A DNA stretch of 7,367 nt from assembly GCA_002393195.1 (NCBI GenBank), contig DGIK01000218.1, positions 1-7,367 on the forward strand, in the 5' to 3' direction. The stretch's first letter is position 1; every line of letters begins with the position of its first letter. Positions 6,305 through 7,367 of this stretch are shown piece by piece. Under the pieces are notes generated by a model, which did no database searches, was not told where the DNA came from, and saw nothing but the letters and a program-made list of their open reading frames with translations. The stretch comes from Bacteroidales bacterium UBA3824 (lineage in GTDB: Bacteria; Bacteroidota; Bacteroidia; Bacteroidales; UBA3824). Made by a program: the position numbers and the translations under genes.

Positions 6305-6335
6305 CAAACATACGGATTTTTTGTGGCATTTCAAA
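6305..6335 (-). promoter_or_regulatory. Promoter of dnaX-recF
   Basis: On the minus strand, TTTG (6335-6332), 19 bases, then TATGTTTG (6312-6305) match the Bacteroidota TTTG/TAnnTTTG pattern. The -7 box ends 24 bases before the ATG at 6280, supporting that start over the one at 6334. Confidence 0.7.
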
Positions 6336-6352
6336 AAAAAGTTTTATCTTTG
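6320..6352 (+). promoter_or_regulatory. Promoter of the AAA-ATPase-like gene, interleaved with the dnaX promoter
   Basis: TTTG (6320-6323), 21 bases, then TATCTTTG (6345-6352) on the plus strand. Its upstream element lies between the two elements of the dnaX promoter, so the two polymerases would compete for the same DNA. Transcription would start around 6359. Confidence 0.65.
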
Positions 6353-6401
6353 CAAAAAACAATTTTACTATGTGGAAGCCAAAGGCAGACAAAATTATTT
6401 T

Positions 6402-6409
6402 TACCTTTG
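6402..6409 (+). promoter_or_regulatory. Possible second -7 box nearer the AAA-ATPase-like gene
   Basis: TACCTTTG fits TAnnTTTG and ends 23 bases before the ATG at 6433, but there is no TTTG about 20 bases upstream (only TGTG at 6371-6374). It would give a transcript that can only use the 6433 start. Confidence 0.35.
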
Positions 6410-6432
6410 CGATCGAAACAAAACATTATATT

Positions 6433-7367
6433 ATGGGCAAATTTTTGGACTATGGCAACTCGGATTTTGCGAGCGTAAGAAATACCGACTTCGTGGATAA
6501 GTCTGGGCTTATCAATGTGTTAAACAGCAAGATAGACAGCGAAAAACGTTTTATATGCATTTCGCGTCCACGGCGGTTTGGCAAGTCGGTGGCGGCAAAA
6601 ATGCTGTATGCATACTATGACCGCTCCTGCGATTCGCATTGCCTTTTCGACGATTTGGAGATTGCAAAATTGCCCGATTACGAACAGCATCTCAACAAGT
6701 ATCCCACCATATATTTGGATTGGAACAGGTTTTCTGATACCGACACCAAAAATGTTGTAAAGACCGCACAAAAGGCAGTCATAGAAGATCTTAGGACAAA
6801 ATATCCGTTCATTAAAGCGGACGAAGACAAGTTGATGAACGCTTTGGTGGAAATCAACGAACAAACCGGCGACCGTTTTATTTTTATCATTGACGAATGG
6901 GATCGACTTGTCCGCGAGGTTGAAAAACCGGTGCAGGAAGAATACGTCAATTTGCTTCGTGCGATGTTCAAATCCAACGCCGCCAACAAAGTTTTCCTCT
7001 TGGTCTATATGACAGGAATACTGCCAATTATAAAAGTGGAGGCGCAGTCGGCGTTGAACAATTTTGACGAATTCAGCGTCATCCGCCCCGTCAAAACTGC
7101 CAAATACTACGGTTTTACGCCCGACGAGGTACGCACCATCTGCGAAAAGTACGGCTTGAATTTTGAACTGATGAAACACGCTTACGACGGCTACATCATC
7201 GGCAGCGAAAAGTCAATCTTCAACCCCTATTCGGTGATGCTTGCGGCGGAAGACGGCGAATACAACAGCCATTGGTCAAAGTCCGCATCCTACACAACGA
7301 TAGAGCATTACATCTCGATAGACCACGACACCGTTCAACAAAAGATAATCCGTATGCTCAACGGCGA
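6433..7367 (+). CDS. AAA-ATPase-like protein with probable C-terminal PD-(D/E)XK domain (partial, right edge)
   Basis: Open to the right edge: 311 codons plus two bases, no stop. It matches the AAA-ATPase_like (PF09820) group, often followed by DUF1703, a PD-(D/E)XK nuclease-like domain that would lie beyond the window. Visible marks are the N-terminal FASVRNTDFVDKSGLI (12-27), Walker A SRPRRFGKS (44-52), Walker B FIFIIDEWD (149-157), sensor MTGILPI (193-199), and the late YDGYIIG, FNPYSVM and W-x-K-S blocks. The family is common in many copies in Bacteroidales and anaerobes; its function is not established, and mobile or defence roles have been suggested. Start: the ATG at 6433 gives the usual short lead before the VDKS block. 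An in-frame ATG at 6370 would add 21 residues (MWKPKADK...) and lies just after the predicted start of the 6320-6352 promoter, so it cannot be excluded. Confidence 0.88.
   Translation, partial: MGKFLDYGNSDFASVRNTDFVDKSGLINVLNSKIDSEKRFICISRPRRFGKSVAAKMLYAYYDRSCDSHCLFDDLEIAKLPDYEQHLNKYPTIYLDWNRFSDTDTKNVVKTAQKAVIEDLRTKYPFIKADEDKLMNALVEINEQTGDRFIFIIDEWDRLVREVEKPVQEEYVNLLRAMFKSNAANKVFLLVYMTGILPIIKVEAQSALNNFDEFSVIRPVKTAKYYGFTPDEVRTICEKYGLNFELMKHAYDGYIIGSEKSIFNPYSVMLAAEDGEYNSHWSKSASYTTIEHYISIDHDTVQQKIIRMLNG

Noticed and set aside
6281..6334. Longer dnaX start at 6334
   Set aside because: The extra 18 residues do not match the DnaX N-terminus, and the predicted transcription start (about 6299) lies downstream of this ATG.
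5606..6478. Long plus-strand open frame (290 codons) opposite dnaX
   Set aside because: It lies antisense to the best-conserved part of dnaX, covers the promoter region, has no recognisable domain and is rich in Val/Arg runs typical of an antisense frame.
6520..7179. Minus-strand open frame (219 codons) at the right edge
   Set aside because: It is antisense to the AAA-ATPase-like gene, whose plus-strand Walker A, Walker B and family blocks are clear.

Overview
The window looks like chromosomal DNA of a member of the Bacteroidota, most likely an uncultured or gut/rumen-type Bacteroidales; this is an inference. The support is: (i) upstream regions carry the Bacteroidota promoter pattern TTTG-N19-21-TAnnTTTG (three good examples) and almost no Shine-Dalgarno sequences; (ii) the lipoprotein has an acidic stretch right after its lipid-modified Cys; (iii) the right edge carries an AAA-ATPase-like/PD-(D/E)XK family gene of the kind that is abundant in Bacteroidales.

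Layout, left to right. Positions 1-135 are AT-rich and hold a phased GAATT/AATTC inverted-repeat structure and a small GNRA hairpin. A SlyD-type FKBP prolyl isomerase with a His/Cys metal-binding tail (136-747, +) follows and ends in a strong intrinsic terminator (769-810). Everything from 885 to 6280 is on the minus strand. Read in the direction of transcription it is: dnaX (DNA polymerase III tau subunit, 6280 to 4493), recF (4484 to 3408), an OLD/RecF-like AAA ATPase (3350 to 2373), a small TOPRIM-like protein (2372 to 1824) and a patatin-like phospholipase lipoprotein (1796 to 885). A partial AAA-ATPase-like gene (6433 to the right edge, +) diverges from dnaX. No stretch longer than 300 bases lacks a gene, and I saw no tRNA, rRNA, CRISPR array or insertion sequence.

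dnaX and recF are 8 bases apart and probably form a replication/repair operon. The next two genes stand out. They abut exactly (stop TAG followed directly by ATG), have their own promoter just behind recF, and are visibly poorer in G+C (hand-counted 60-base rows of 27-32%, with one at 40%) than recF (53%) or the patatin gene (50%). An ABC-type ATPase followed by a TOPRIM-like protein is the architecture of OLD-type and PARIS-type phage defence systems. I infer that this pair is a horizontally acquired, split OLD-like defence module parked behind recF. It is the best candidate here for an undescribed system. The patatin gene starts 27 bases after it with no recognisable promoter and may be read through from it, but its lipoprotein signal points to the cell envelope, so a joint function is uncertain.
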